In this document: piece by piece, positions 1 to 11,764 of the stretch | Layout: each line of letters begins with the position of its first letter | Position numbering within the stretch: the first letter of the stretch is position 1 | Assembly (NCBI GenBank): GCA_936440205.1 | Contig: OW387135.1 | Location: 25,894,792-25,958,791 of the forward strand | DNA: 64,000 bases | DNA from: Lepidonotus clava | Lineage: Eukaryota > Annelida > Polychaeta > Phyllodocida > Polynoidae | Direction: 5' to 3' | Notes under the pieces: model-generated | Databases searched by the model: none | What the model was told of the DNA's origin: nothing | The model's input: the letters and a program-made list of their open reading frames with translations, nothing else | Translations under genes and position numbers: made by a program

Positions 1-134
1 AATCTTCATCTGGGAGTTCATTCAGTGTCTTAGAGACTTCATCTCGGTCTCCTCACAGTAGTATTTTTTCCTCTTCGAGACGACTTTGACAATAATACTC
101 ACTCTAACACTTATTCTAACACAAGGACACTGAC

Positions 135-590
135 GAAGTCTTGCTGTTAGACTAAAACATGGGATGGGTATCTGTGGCCTTCGCCACTACATCTCAAACT
201 TACCTTGGAGTCGCCAACAGCTCGTTGGACGGCTCCACCTGTGGTGTCGCCTTACGTGGCCGACACGTCAATCTTACCAGTACTCTGTAAGGGGGACAAC
301 TCATCAAAGAATTCTGTCACAGCCAATCTAATGTTGGGAAGTCTGGACCAAAATACTTGGTCAGCCACTACACCTAAAACTTACCAGGGTGAACACCCTG
401 GGAAGCGCTTGTTACCTAGGGCACCCCATGTGAATTGTTTCCAATGTAGACATTTACACTAATGTTCTGTACGTATAACGACTAAAACAAAGAATCCTGT
501 TACAGCAAATCTTATGTTGTAACTCTCAGACCGGAATCTCTGGCCACCCATACCTGATTATCATGTGCAGTGTCAGTCCCCATCAGTTAA
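135..590. repeat. Degenerate ~180-bp tandem repeat, about three units
   Basis: Two well-matched anchors sit 180 bases apart: GCCACTACATCTCAAACTTA near 183 and GCCACTACACCTAAAACTTA near 363. A weaker third match (GGCCACCCATACCTG) lies near 540. A second anchor pair, AGAATTCTGTCACAGC at about 308 and AGAATCCTGTTACAGC at about 489, keeps the same spacing. The units are diverged and carry no convincing coding frame. This looks like an old minisatellite or the internal array of a mobile element. Confidence 0.6.
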
Positions 591-596
591 TAGTAT

Positions 597-621
597 AAAA
601 AAAAAAAAAAAAAAAAAAAAA
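597..621. repeat. Poly(A) tract, 25 A
   Basis: An uninterrupted run of 25 A directly follows the ~180-bp repeat block. It could be the tail of a retroposed sequence on the plus strand or plain slippage. I found no target-site duplication to decide. Confidence 0.85.
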
Positions 622-1467
622 TAACAATACGATACGAATTACCCACACCCCAAAAAGCCTACTTAGATCGGTAATGTCAACAAACCACTAGTTAGGAAAA
701 CATCCTATTATCGCCCAACCACGCGCGAAGTAAAATGTTTGATCATGTTCGCCTAAGCAATCCCTCCCACTAAAATAGTAAGCCGAACGTTGTTCAGTGC
801 CAACCGTGTCACATTGCTTCATTTACATCACCCTAACATACCGCAGGACCTGGAAAGATAATAAGTTTAGGACGAAAGATCCTGACTCTCGGCCCGCGCC
901 CACCATCTTGGAACCAAAAGTAAACACTAGGTGGCCACCCACGCTACCCGTTACTAAAATTACCAGCGAAACACAGTTTCTGGTTCCGGGAGTGACATCA
1001 GCTTCCGGAATACAACCACGTGAGGGCGAGCCGAGAACCACCAAGAAGAATTTGGCCAACAATCTCCTTAAATCTACGATTGGTAGCCTACCTAACATGC
1101 CAAGAACTGTGGAAGGGAGGTGGAACTTACCCGATCTCGGAGCGGTGGTTAGGAGGGCGGCTCCACGAGAAGGGCGAAGGCCCGGCAACGAGCAACGTAG
1201 ACAACGGGTCCCGTGGCAACAGTCTATGTTTCTGCGGCTCCTGGTGAACATCTGGCCAAAGGCCTCCGGAGAAAAGAAACACTGTCCGGGGTATCCTGGA
1301 TAAAATACATCTTAGTGGACTAGGTGCTGATCGGGAATTAAATCACCGGAATCACTCGGTGAAAACGACCCGGAATTAAGAGTTCCAATCACTGGCCGGG
1401 AATTGGATCTTAAAATCACTTAGGTAAAATCAATATAAATCATTATGTACAAGGTGGTGCCGACGGT
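622..1467. other. No gene seen; moderately GC-rich, element-like
   Basis: Overlapping open frames on both strands at 797-1303 are unlike any protein I recognise and look like GC-rich shadows. A short quasi-repeat occurs at about 1330-1420, where GGGAATTAAATCACCGGAAT is echoed by CCGGAATTAAGAGTTCCAAT and GGGAATTGGATCTTAAAATC. The stretch lies directly downstream of the minus-strand SGNH-like ORF and may be the remnant of the same element. Confidence 0.35.
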
Positions 1468-2118
1468 CTAGCGGGGGGCTAAGGGCAGGCGGGCAACCAC
1501 GCGGCCTAGAGCCCTGGCCCACCGACGGAGGACACGGGCGGACGGCATATAGCCGTCCACCAATCCCCTGAGATCATTAATGTTCATTAAACCGTCCGCT
1601 GCGGGCCGAGTCATATGCAGGGCTTGTCCAGTGTGGATGGTCGGTACGCCGTACCAGTCGTTCGCGCGTTGTACTTCGCGACCAATCCTTGGGGCGAGCC
1701 GGTTAACCCATTTTTGAAGCGACCCGTCGCTGTCGGTGAGGTTCCAGAGACGGGCGTCGAATCCGGAGGGTGTTGCCAAAATAAAGGTGGATGAAATTGG
1801 ATGGGATCGTATATTCAGGAAGGCTCTGTTGAATAGTTCGGAATAAAATCTCACGGCTTCTTCGGGGCGGATAAACAATGGAATGAACAGGTCCAGCTCC
1901 TGATCCCATGTAAGGATGTCCAGTAAGTTTGTCACTACAACTAAGATATCTTCTGGGTGAAGGACATGGTGGGCGAAAGCAAAGCCTGCCAACTCGGCGG
2001 TCGTTGCTTCGACGCAGGGATGAATCACACAGCTGTTGCCGGAATCCTTCAGGAGCAGATCAGGGTAATCCTGAAGACCGGCTTCCCGGTCGGAGCAGAA
2101 TACCGCTACTCGAGCCAT
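1468..2118 (-). CDS. SGNH-hydrolase-like ORF, 216 aa, probably from a mobile element
   Basis: A single uninterrupted frame from an ATG at 2118 (MARVAVFCSDRE...) to a stop at 1468. It is the only frame in the window with clear protein character. The order of hydrophobic strands fits the SGNH/GDSL esterase fold: VAVFCSD at residues 4-10, DILVVVTN at 57-64, TFILATP at 111-117, YGVPTIHTG at 156-164, and a C-terminal DGYMPS followed by a basic amphipathic helix at 188-210. SGNH domains as stand-alone or internal ORFs are known in several retroelements, including tyrosine-recombinase (DIRS/Ngaro-type) retrotransposons and some LINEs. The absence of introns and the repeat-rich surroundings favour such an origin over a host gene. 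No reverse transcriptase or recombinase was recognised nearby, so the family is not fixed. As an element part it looks whole in this frame. The fold call is by eye. Confidence 0.5.
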   Translation of the reverse strand: MARVAVFCSDREAGLQDYPDLLLKDSGNSCVIHPCVEATTAELAGFAFAHHVLHPEDILVVVTNLLDILTWDQELDLFIPLFIRPEEAVRFYSELFNRAFLNIRSHPISSTFILATPSGFDARLWNLTDSDGSLQKWVNRLAPRIGREVQRANDWYGVPTIHTGQALHMTRPAADGLMNINDLRGLVDGYMPSARVLRRWARALGRVVARLPLAPR

Positions 2119-3354
2119 ATCTCTTCGTGAAAAAGATAAAAAATGCGAGACAAAGTGAAAAACACGTCTAACTTCTAAAAAAAGACCGTCGGCACTGATT
2201 AAAATGACGTCAAAACGAGGCTAATTTGGGAAACCCCTTTTTGATCCAAAAGATCCAAATTCTGAAATCGGCTAGCATGATCAAAGCATCGTATAGTTTC
2301 TTATAAAATCTGTGCTAAACTAAAGTTTAGGTCCCCAACCAACATAATCAAGCGCCAGAATTAATTCATATCGGCCCAAAATATCAGGTCGAACAATCAA
2401 ACTTGAAAGTTTGATCGAAGCAGAAATTTGCCATCCGGGCGCTTCGCGCCCGAAGGATCCAAATCGAGGTCAAACCTTGGGGGGGAACTCCAGTCAAGCG
2501 TCCCGCTAAGTACACGTGTACTAAGTATAGCTGGCGGACGCGTGACGGGAATGGTGGTATTTTCTGGTTCCAACTGCTCGGTATTACTAAACCTGATACA
2601 GAGACCTTGTATTTATTGTAAATAATGTTGTTCTGGTTGAAATTTGATTGAAATTCAACACGCATTGTATCATGAAAGTCGTTCGTTCAAAATGTCCGAA
2701 TTCTCTGAATTGACTTATGTTGTGTTAATTTGTTCTGAAAATTGGATTTGATGTACACTTGTTACTCTTAGAAGTTTAAGACAACCCTACACTGTATATA
2801 TGTTGAGTTCTGTTGACTTGTGTTACAAATCATAAATATCAGAAACTGTACACGCGCGTACTAAGTCAAAACTGAATTTGTCACCTTATGCACGGGTGTC
2901 GCAATCTTTGAATCTTAAAATCAGCTAACGATGCTGAGAACTGACTTTAATGTACAAGGCACGTACTAAGTGAATACCTAAAGATGACGAATACTTCATC
3001 CTCTAAAGTTGACTTTGTCATTTTGTAACCATGATTATGCCATCATCTACGTTATTATCCAAATAATCATGTTATCAATTTTAACACTTACCTTGTCATT
3101 TTATAAACGAGTTCTGCTAACCTTGAGCTTCAAAATGTGGAAAATCAACTCAATGAATAATTTCACTGTGAATTTGTGTTGAAACTGGATCTACAAATCT
3201 ATTGATACTGTGTTGAATGTACCACGAGAGTCAAGGCCACCCCACCATGGTTTAACAAATATATCCAATCATCAAAATTGGGAGTTTGTTATATTCATTT
3301 GGTTTGAGCTATGTCGTCCACCTCCTTAAACTCAAACACCTGACCGCCGTCGAA
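2119..3354. other. AT-rich intergenic stretch with two small inverted repeats
   Basis: A near-perfect palindrome lies at 2396-2415 (ATCAAACTTG/AAAGTTTGAT), and a GC-rich hairpin at 2436-2452 has a 7-bp stem CGGGCGC/GCGCCCG around a TTC loop. The rest is AT-rich with scattered ACTAAGT and GTACACGTGTAC words. No gene was recognised. Confidence 0.5.
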
Positions 3355-3820
3355 TGTACTAATGGCTTAGTACTTTTAATACATTGTCATAATATATAAT
3401 CCAACTAAGATCAGGCTTAGCAAGTCTACTTCTAGTCTACCTCTAGGAGAAATATCTTACGCTCCTAGCGCCACCTGTTAACCAGTATAAAAGGCGCTGC
3501 AAGGTAGGGAGCGAGCAGTTAGTGAGTTAGTTGGTTAGAAGAAACATGTTTAACCAAGGAGTTATACCTGGAGTAAGTACATCGACTCCATGTAACAGAC
3601 TGGAGTTTACGAATATCCACTACCTCGGACATAGGATTGTGTTAGAGCTGAATGCTAGAATGGTCTAGAAGGCGTTGGAGCAACTCGTGTTCTAAATGTG
3701 GTTGATTGCTGATAGGAGATGGGAGGTGGACTGATGAAGACTTATACATGGTGGCTTTGACTCGGGATGAGATGTTTATTGAATAAAACCCTTTCATATT
3801 AAGAAGCTCCCTCATCGTTC
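3355..3820 (+). mobile_element. LTR-like block (possible solo LTR, gypsy-type), old
   Basis: The block has the order of signals expected of a retrotransposon LTR: an AT-rich 5' part opening with TGTACTAATGG, a TATA box (TATAAAAGG at 3486-3494), a plausible start region about 25 bases downstream (GAGCGAGCAGTTAG), then a poly(A) signal AATAAA at 3782-3787 and a short tail ending near TCATCGTTCA. No gag-pol was found on either side, so it would be a solo LTR or fragment. Both borders are approximate and no clean target-site duplication was found. The alternative is a TATA-type promoter with a short transcribed unit. Confidence 0.4.
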
Positions 3821-4129
3821 ATTTCTTTTGAACTATTGGGAAGTGAATGGACAAACTTTAAACGCGGTCTGAATTACTCAGACATTCTGGAAAGCAACTT
3901 ACGAAGACTTGGATATACACGAATCTTACGCAGTCTTAAATCAAACATTAACAATAGTTCAAATGTATCAAATGGATATACCCACCCATAAAAATAGTGG
4001 ATACTCATATGATTATACACAACAATTGTGATTCAAATAACTTACATTTAGATTTTTTTAATGGTGTTGGTCAAGGGGCATAATTATTCAGTCTTCATGA
4101 AAACAATTTGTAGACACTTACATATACAT
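3821..4129. other. AT-rich, nothing recognised
   Basis: AT-rich sequence between the LTR-like block and the TATG microsatellite. No gene, repeat structure or motif cluster was seen. Confidence 0.5.
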
Positions 4130-4226
4130 GTATGTATGTATGTATGTATGTATGTATGTATGTATGTATGTATGTATGTATGTATGTATGTATGTATGTA
4201 TGTATGTATGTATTTATGTATGTATG
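4130..4226. repeat. (TATG)n microsatellite, about 24 units
   Basis: A nearly uninterrupted TATG/CATA array with a single T substitution near its right end (TATTTATG). It keeps several frames open on both strands (MYVC / HTYI peptides), which are artefacts and not genes. Confidence 0.97.
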
Positions 4227-5066
4227 CATTTGAGCGCAATTATCCTTCTTTATATCAATATGGACATAATGCCTATAACCAGAAGGGTGGCCACTGGTGG
4301 GGACGGCAGCAAACAGGTGGACCATTCTATAACAACTCACTTATTTAATTTCAAACATCCGGGATCCCATGGTGAGGAGGACTATCCTTCAAAATACAAA
4401 TTGGTCTCAACATACATTTGGGTGGTGGCAGCACTTGCAATTAGGGAGGAAGAAAATGCTATGTTTTCGTCCCTTATAATGTAGGTGTGGGCTGACAGGA
4501 GGACGCTGGCAATAAGGTAAAAATGCCAACCCCCACCCCTTCAATAAAGCACGCCTTATGAAGGCAGCGTGCTGCCGTTCACAGCGTGTAGTCCACTCTT
4601 TGTCCACCAAGACCAGATAGGTTACCCACGACCAGATTGGTTACCTCATCAGGTTACTGTTCCCCAGATAAGCGCCGGCTAGAGCGCCGCAGGGGCTACA
4701 TTTGTCCAGACGTTCAGTGACGTTGGTGGGGGAGGCTTTGGGGGTGTTGGGGGGGGGGTGGGGCTGAATGTTCTGTAGAGAATAGGAATCAGCAACAGGA
4801 ACTTACCTTATAAATCAAATGATGTAATTATATTACTAACGTTAAAAATAAATGGCCAGCACGTCGCATACAGGGAAGAATCAATAATCTATGTCTAGTA
4901 TTTTTATATTGTGTATTTGAAACTCCAAAAGAGAATGTAGTATAAACCAGATAAGTAATTTGCATATATCAATTAGCATAGGTTCTTTCCAATACACAAT
5001 ATAGTATAATTAATAAATGCCGCCTTTATAGATTTTAGATAGTCAAGAAAAGATTGCTTAGAGAAT

Positions 5067-5071
<5 letters not shown>
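4227..5071. other. Intergenic, with a G-rich tract at 4726-4766
   Basis: No gene was recognised. A G-rich segment near 4726-4766 contains runs of 3 to 9 G and could form a quadruplex on the plus strand. The remainder is AT-rich. Confidence 0.5.

Positions 5072-5103
<32 letters not shown>
5072..5103. repeat. (TA)n microsatellite
   Basis: A run of about 16 TA dinucleotides in AT-rich DNA. Confidence 0.95.
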
Positions 5104-5106
<3 letters not shown>

Positions 5107-7219
5107 GGTTTACATCCATTCAACCGATATCCGCTCCCATCAGCGGAACACAGATTGTGACGTTCCTTTGTGTAATACTCCCGTGGTAATACATAATGGT
5201 TACTAGCGGTTAATGACATTTGAATATCAGTGTGACATCTTCCTCAAGAGATGGGGAATTAAGTCGGTAATATACCACTGTCCGATTAAAAAGTCGAAAC
5301 ATTACGCAAGCTCATTTCCATAGACCCTCCCCTGCCCCTCCCCATTCCGTCATTGGCACCCAATCGGAGAAGCGTCTGTCTGGGTGTAGTTAGAAGACCT
5401 TTGGTGTGGAAAATGGTAATGCATTAGTCTAGATTTGCGTATACTGATGTTTTGAGGATTTGATAGGTACCATTGCCCCTGAACCCACCTCTGGTTATGT
5501 TCCTTTCAATACAATAAAGCAATCCCATCCCAAATATTTAGATACGAAAGTGGTTTATAAATTATGATGAAATGCGGTTAAGGGGCAATATTGGAATTTG
5601 AGTGACGTTAGAAAATGCGGTCTAATATAAGCAATTAAAACACTGTACCTATTGGCTGTATAGAAAGAGTCCGTAGAAAGCAGGCGGGAAAGGAGCGGGA
5701 AAACAGCCGTAAGCTATACGCAGATGCCTTTCAATTTTTACCATGCAACTGTTGACACTAGCTCCATGGGACCCCTTGCAGCCAATTGCCTTTCATACCC
5801 ACCCCAGCTTTTGTGCGCCATTTTTATCTAGGTGTCGGATCGCCCTGCGTCCCATGGCTTGACTTTTCAGCCTTTTGTTTTGGGTGCACAAAGCCCCCAA
5901 AGGTTTGACTTTCAGCACTGGAACCTACATGGCTCGCTGGATTGAAAAGTCCACAAAGGAGGGGCATGTCCCAACCCCCAACGCCACCCTATAGCCATTG
6001 CTTGAACCACCAACCTTTCAGCCTCCGGGAAGAGGGACCCACCCTACCAACAGCTTTCTAATTTCGTTCCATATTGTAGAGAGCCCAAGGAATACAACTC
6101 CTAACCACTAATTACCTTGGGGCTGGTCGTCTGAGTTATCGCCCCCCTGATGAGAGACACCCCACCAACAGAAAAAGAAATAACACCGATACTTGGAGAT
6201 AGAGTCCGCGGCGATCTTAGATCTTCATAGATATTTCTTTTCATCCCTGAACTGCATAGTTTACAGATAGAGCACTTAAGGAATATAGAAAATACATCTG
6301 CTGTATTTTTTAATTCCTAAATACCTGAGCAGATTTATATCTTTGTGAATAATGCATTAAAAGATACCGATTATTGATTTTAAACTTACTCTTCTGATTG
6401 AAATATGGAGATTTCAGTTGATTGTGAAGTGGCTCTCGAAACGCATATTCGTTGCTGCTGCGAGGTCTTTTTGTTCCTTTTGGGCTCCAGAAATGTATGG
6501 CGATGCCTTTGAAATGAACGGATCTACCCCTTTCCACAGGAGTCAATCAATTGACAAAGTAAAGGGATAATAAATACTTGTAGCGGACAGCCTGAAGTGG
6601 CCACCCTCTATACTTCGACTCTATACCTTGAGTGGTTGGGTGGGGTAACCACGTTTATAAGATAGAAAACCGAATATCTTGAAATTCATTTTTCACCACA
6701 TGCATGGTGTTTAATGCAAAAAAGTACAATCGGGCCCATTTTGATAAAAACGAGTACAAATTAGACTAATCTAATATACTAGGACTGCATTTAGAAAGGA
6801 CAAGGAAGGCAAATAAAAGCAAATTGAATCCGATGGAATGGACATGGTGGGTAAGGAAGAGTTAGTGGACTGGGGAAAATTATGTTCTCATGTGTATCTC
6901 TAGCGATGTGAATAATGTCTGAAGTGATTTAAATTGATAAGGTCTTAAAGGGGCCCCATGTAGCAGGCCGACCAAAATAACCCAATAGATCACGTTCACT
7001 TTTAGAGACAGTGTCAGCAGGATTGTCCCCACCTCCACCCCTACACAGTGACCAGGCCGGTTCACCCACAGGCCACGCGGATGAAAAGGCGACCAGTGAA
7101 TCTCCCAAGGAACATGGTGATTTATGTGTGACAGAGGGACGTTGGGCCCTGCCCCAGCCTAACCCGGGCTGCCTATACATAAAAGCTAGCCGCGTCAGAT
7201 TTCACTCCCATTTATAAAA
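5104..7219. other. Intergenic desert; E2F-like words near 5683
   Basis: No gene was recognised. GGCGGGAAAGG at 5683-5693 is followed by AGCGGGAAAAC, two E2F-consensus-like words 11 bases apart. GGCGGGAAAGG recurs exactly at about 58676 in a CpG-rich island. The segment 5750-6170 is mixed-composition single-copy-looking sequence without open frames. Confidence 0.4.
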
Positions 7220-7400
7220 GTGATCTTTGCTGTACAGACGAACACAGCGCGACAGCCCACCTCAAGTCGTCTGCGCGCCGCGCTATCTACAGTAAAAGCG
7301 CGCCAATTTTCCATTCAGATGACGCGGAGATGTTTATCGTCTGCCCGACGACCGTTCGCTCCTCGGCCCCACAAATGACCCTTCAGATAGCGCCAATGCC
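7220..7400. promoter_or_regulatory. CpG-rich island with two TCGTCTGC sites (candidate cis-regulatory element)
   Basis: A sharp GC/CpG-rich segment in AT-rich surroundings. It holds AAGTCGTCTGC at 7264-7274 and TTATCGTCTGCC at 7334-7345, plus an E2F-like GCGCGCCAATTTT near 7300. The same TTATCGTCTGCC occurs in the island at 58.6 kb. No protein-like frame is present. Interpretation as an enhancer or promoter is inference. Confidence 0.45.
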
Positions 7401-9540
7401 ATCCTACTCCCCTGCTTGAACCCCAGGCCACAACAGTTGAAATAGAACTCGTCAGATTCCTGGCCTATCTTTGATTTAGGTGTCAACTGAACAGATGTTG
7501 ATTTAGGGGCTCCTGTTTTAAAGAAAAATGGTCATTTCTCTTTTGTGGATTTCGCGATTTCAACGATGAATCATATCCGAATGTACTCTTGGTTTGCCCA
7601 AAATATCTGTATTTCACAGTTTTATAACAAGTAATGAAATGATAATCATGATAAAGAAATAGAGAATATGGGACAATATAATACAAAAGCACTGACTCGT
7701 TATGCAACCGTTGTGATATATTGTAGCAGGAGTGTGCCTGCTACAGTGTAGGCCTATAACACTGATATAGACATGCAACTTAGTTGTTTTGGTCAATGGA
7801 TCAAAAATTGACAACAAAAATTACCAAAGTTACCCACCTTTTACGACTTTTACTGCAGGCCTTTTTTCACCTTGATTATATTTCTTTTTTTTACCAAAAC
7901 AAAAAATATGCAAGCTAAATCCGAAACACGTAAAACCCTACTTATCCTTCGCTGTCAACATAAACCCTATACTTTGTAACGGGTGTTTCGCTCTGTAATT
8001 TCAGATAGAGTATTGTGTATGTTTGGGGAGGAACTAGAGGGGTCATCACGTAAAATGACCCACCAGTGAAATGACCACCACTCCTATCAGGTAAGAGATA
8101 GTGAGTTGATGAAGGGGGACAAAGCTACAGGCTGACCAGGGCCGGCCATATTGCAGATTGCAATTATGATAGTGAGACCTATTTGATGCAAACTGGGGAG
8201 TTAGTGAAACACCTGCTCTACTGGCAGATGTATTGTTACTGTCCACTAAACTATGTATTTACGGGACTTCTAAGTGGTCTCCACGGATAAATATTATGAA
8301 GATTACTCTCGAATTATATCACTTTTTATAGAGCGATTAGGCCTAAACGCCTACCTTGTTGACTTGGTGTAACATAACTTTAAAAAGCCTATTGCACAAC
8401 AGCTTGCAATCATTGTCGTGTATGGCTTCTCTATGCCCGTTTCCATTGCTTTCCCTATGGCATTTGCATAAGAAAGAAAAAATTCGGTATTTGTTATTCA
8501 TAAATGTAATAGACTTTACATGCAAAATGAGATGCGTCAATTGCTCCGTCGATCAGTAACGGAGACGAGCGGTAGGGGGCAGCAGGAGCACATATAAACT
8601 CACTTTTCATAATTATGATATTCGACAAAATATTGTAAATAACCATCGCATCTATGCTTTGCTTATCACTTCAATCATGATGTGAGAAGCTCATATTACA
8701 CACAACTGAATATACATATATATATACATGTATATATAGGTAGGTTATCATTATATTATTGGAAATGTATCGATTGAATTCTAATTAATCATCTTAACGT
8801 TGGCAGTGGCTTTTATGTATCTATATTTCATAAATTTTTCAATAGTTATTCACACGTCTGTGACGAAATGTCGTGACATCTTGATAAGTGAAAAGACATA
8901 AATAACGAACCCTTTATTTATTTATGAAACACCTTTTTGTGTCATGTCATCTCAGTAGTCCAGACCTGTCACACGTGAACCCTAATGGCGCTAGTATTTC
9001 ATTTCATGAAAAATGGGATTTGCAGAATGTCAGAATAACGTTGAAAGAATTGACAACCTTAACACTTTAACCGTCTCCTAAAAGCATATCAAAACACTTT
9101 CTACATACACTATACTCAAAAGTGCCCCCATAATGTATGCTGTGAAATAGATTCATTGGATAGAATATAAATAGGCGCCCACCTTATGTACTTCAATCGA
9201 TCAAGTGACCACATTCAGTAAGTTTCACAGTTTAATATATTATTTGGTGCCATTCGATACTTCGCCTGTCATTAAAGTCTATCCATTTATTTTTCGTAGC
9301 ATTCATCATTCTGCAGGTCTTATTTACCCCATACGTTATGCACACACGGTGTGTCCATTCGACTAATTTTTCCTTCGAAAACTTCCCCCGAGCAAGTATA
9401 TGATTTATCTTGATTCTTAAGATCTTTAAGATAAAACTTAAGGTGAAAATATAATCTTAAGAAAATTTCATATCTTCTTTGGATTCCATTTCTTCCTCTA
9501 CAGCTGCATCCAAAAAGGAGAGTGCAATCATGGTGAACCA
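7401..9540. other. AT-rich desert
   Basis: No gene was recognised. There is an imperfect TA-rich patch at about 8710-8740 (ATACATATATATATACATGT). Paired open frames on both strands at 8343-8559 have no recognisable protein character. Confidence 0.45.
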
Positions 9541-10020
9541 GAAGATGGGCCCTCCCTCCATGTGCCCCATGTCGCCTGATTCCCTACCGCCACCCCCTCT
9601 CTCGGGTTTCATAAATTCCCCTGTCACCTAAAAGTTGTCTTTTCCCCCGCGGGGCCTATATTTGCGAGGTCCTTTGGTTGAAGATCCCTCCAGTCTAGTC
9701 CCTTTCCCTGTGGGTGTCGGCGATGACACTTTCCCCGCCCGCTTGGGAAGCCAAGCGGGCCGTCGGCTGCTGCAGCGGCCAATGGCGGGAACTTGTCAAA
9801 ATGTCGTCTGCTCGTGTGGATCTGACCGTGTTCGCGCCAAACTGCGGCGCGCCATTCACCAACAAGGCGGGCGGATGGAGCAGGGCGGCTGGGGCTCACT
9901 GGTTCCCAGTGGCCATGTCATCGCTACCTTTTGTGGTCTTTATGCAATAAATTGATCAACAGATCATGCTTTCTGATCCGTGAGCTCGCAGGCTGCGCCG
10001 CAGGCCTCGTCGACCAACCT
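9541..10020. promoter_or_regulatory. GC-rich island carrying AATGTCGTCTGC and E2F-like sites
   Basis: The 12-mer AATGTCGTCTGC lies at 9800-9811 (plus). About 16 bases upstream is CCAATGGCGGGAAC (CCAAT plus an E2F-like word), and downstream CGCGCCAAACTG. The segment has overlapping open frames in several phases, typical of GC-rich non-coding DNA. It is flanked by AT-rich desert. Likely a cis-regulatory element; function is inferred from composition and motif recurrence only. Confidence 0.5.
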
Positions 10021-11640
10021 CCAGAACCGTCAGACTTCGAGAACAACCCTTTTTAGACGCAGCCCTTTCTGAGAAACACAACTGTATTAAGTCCCTTTTC
10101 TTAGAGATATCATTTGTGTATCATCGTATTTCAACGATATGGTACTTAATAATTTTGTTAACATTATAAGTGTGAAAACAAGGCTATTGCACAGCAATGA
10201 AAGAGAAGTATTTAGGAGAAGTAAGTGTTTAGCGATCAGCGCGCGGCGAACCTTGTCATTTTTGGATCCCGAACGTTACTTAAATATCGCATTGGTAGTT
10301 AAACTGCTGGAAAGCGCGTGTCAAATGTCAAAATGACACAGGAAACCAAGCCGTGTTACCTACCAGGCTACATGGAAAAGCATTCAACGCTGACTCAATA
10401 GTCTTGTCGCTTTATGTGTTTTCCCCATAGGATGTGTGGAATCATGTATGCAATTAAAAAAACCCATATCAAAGATATGAATAAAACGTATCATATCAAA
10501 ATGATCATTTAGCCTTTTTTTCAAGGGACGAAGAGTCGACAGGGTATGGCGAATAATTTTGAAGAAAACCATATTCCTTCCCCAGCCAACCTGCGACGTA
10601 AGAGAAACATTCTGCAACCATACTTTTTAGTCAGTTTGTTACTTACTAAGATGGCACATAACAGTTACATTATTGATGGTGAGGTTGAAACCTTACCAAA
10701 TCAGAACATTATTATAATAACATTTTTTGGTGAGGTTAGGACGAAACCAAAACAGAATGTTATAAGAACATTTTGTTTAAGTTGAAGAATATAATTAGAA
10801 CGTTATAATAATGTCACAGTGCAATGTCACAGCAATATGTTGCAGCAAAATTATTAGGAGCCATCAAAAAAAACCTAACAAGGCCAAATTCAGGGGGTGC
10901 TAACCCCTCGCCCCCTCCCCCTTTCTCCGCGTAAATGCCTGACCGCCTTCTCCTTCCCCCCTCCCCCAACACATCGGTTTTGGAAATCCTGGGTCCAGCC
11001 AGAGTTCAATATTGATATTGACAAAAATCATAATGTGTGTAATATCTGATAGGGCATAATGACTTGTGTAGTTTACCCGTTGCACTGTAATGCCCTCACC
11101 CAATTAATAAGCCCTTAGATACTCTATATACAACCCTACTCGCAACTCCTTTCAAGCACTACTTGTCACCCCGCCATATTGTCACCACTTGGATGGACTG
11201 CCATTCCTTGATTAACTCAGAATTTCCTGTAATTTAGATGATGGAGATTAGGTGAATTATGACATTAGTACCATGCAAGCCCCTCGCCCATTGCAGCACG
11301 AGATACACGCGGCTGAACAAAAAACCGCTCCGTCGCGGGTTTGGATCGTCGTCGGCATATGTTTATTGTTGTCAGGGCGGCCGGTGGGTTATCACTACTT
11401 GGCCGACGTTATAAAGGCTTCCATTGTAATTCAAGGGCTGATCACTTCCATAGCGGCCTGTATCAGGCGATAAGAGCCACTCGCGTGATTGATGGCTCGC
11501 CGGGTAAATAAGCGCCGCTAAAAGCGTTGATACAGCCTTTCTCTGATGTTAACTTTTGAATTTCGTCCGCGCCCTAAAGTAGGCCCGGTGGGGACCATTT
11601 CCACGCATTGGGATGGCTGAAGATGGATTGCTTCCAGAAA
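10021..11640. other. Intergenic, with decayed MITE-like repeats
   Basis: At 10680-10830 two related words, GGTGAGGTTGAAACCTTACC and GGTGAGGTTAGGACGAAACC, are each followed by CAGAACATT or CAGAATGTT and a GTTATAAT-like run, suggesting a small decayed inverted-repeat element. Similar GTTATAATA.TGTTCTG words recur near 50300-50400. At 10880-11000 a pyrimidine-rich stretch ending GGAAATCCTGGGTCCAGCC resembles the end of the CAGGGGCGGAT MITE family found later in the window. No gene was seen. Confidence 0.35.
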
Positions 11641-11764
11641 CAAGGGATGGGTGGGGGTGGGGGTGGGGGAGAGTGTGGGTGTTGGTGGTATGGGGGGGAG
11701 GGGTGTAGGGATGGGGGTAGGTGAAAAGGGGGTGTTCAACGGGGGTGGGTGGGGTGGGAGGTAG
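11641..11764. repeat. G-rich minisatellite, quadruplex-prone
   Basis: Plus-strand G runs (GGGTGGGGGTGGGGGTGGGGG and further runs of 3 to 7 G) fill about 120 bases. The proline/threonine-rich minus-strand frames across it are artefacts. Confidence 0.8.

Noticed and set aside
797-1303. 168-codon plus frame opposite a 142-codon minus frame
   Set aside because: Neither has protein-like blocks, and both overlap fully in a GC-rich stretch. Rejected as compositional.
4061-4484. Overlapping open frames with MYVC or HTYI repeats
   Set aside because: They translate the TATG microsatellite in several phases on both strands and are not genes.
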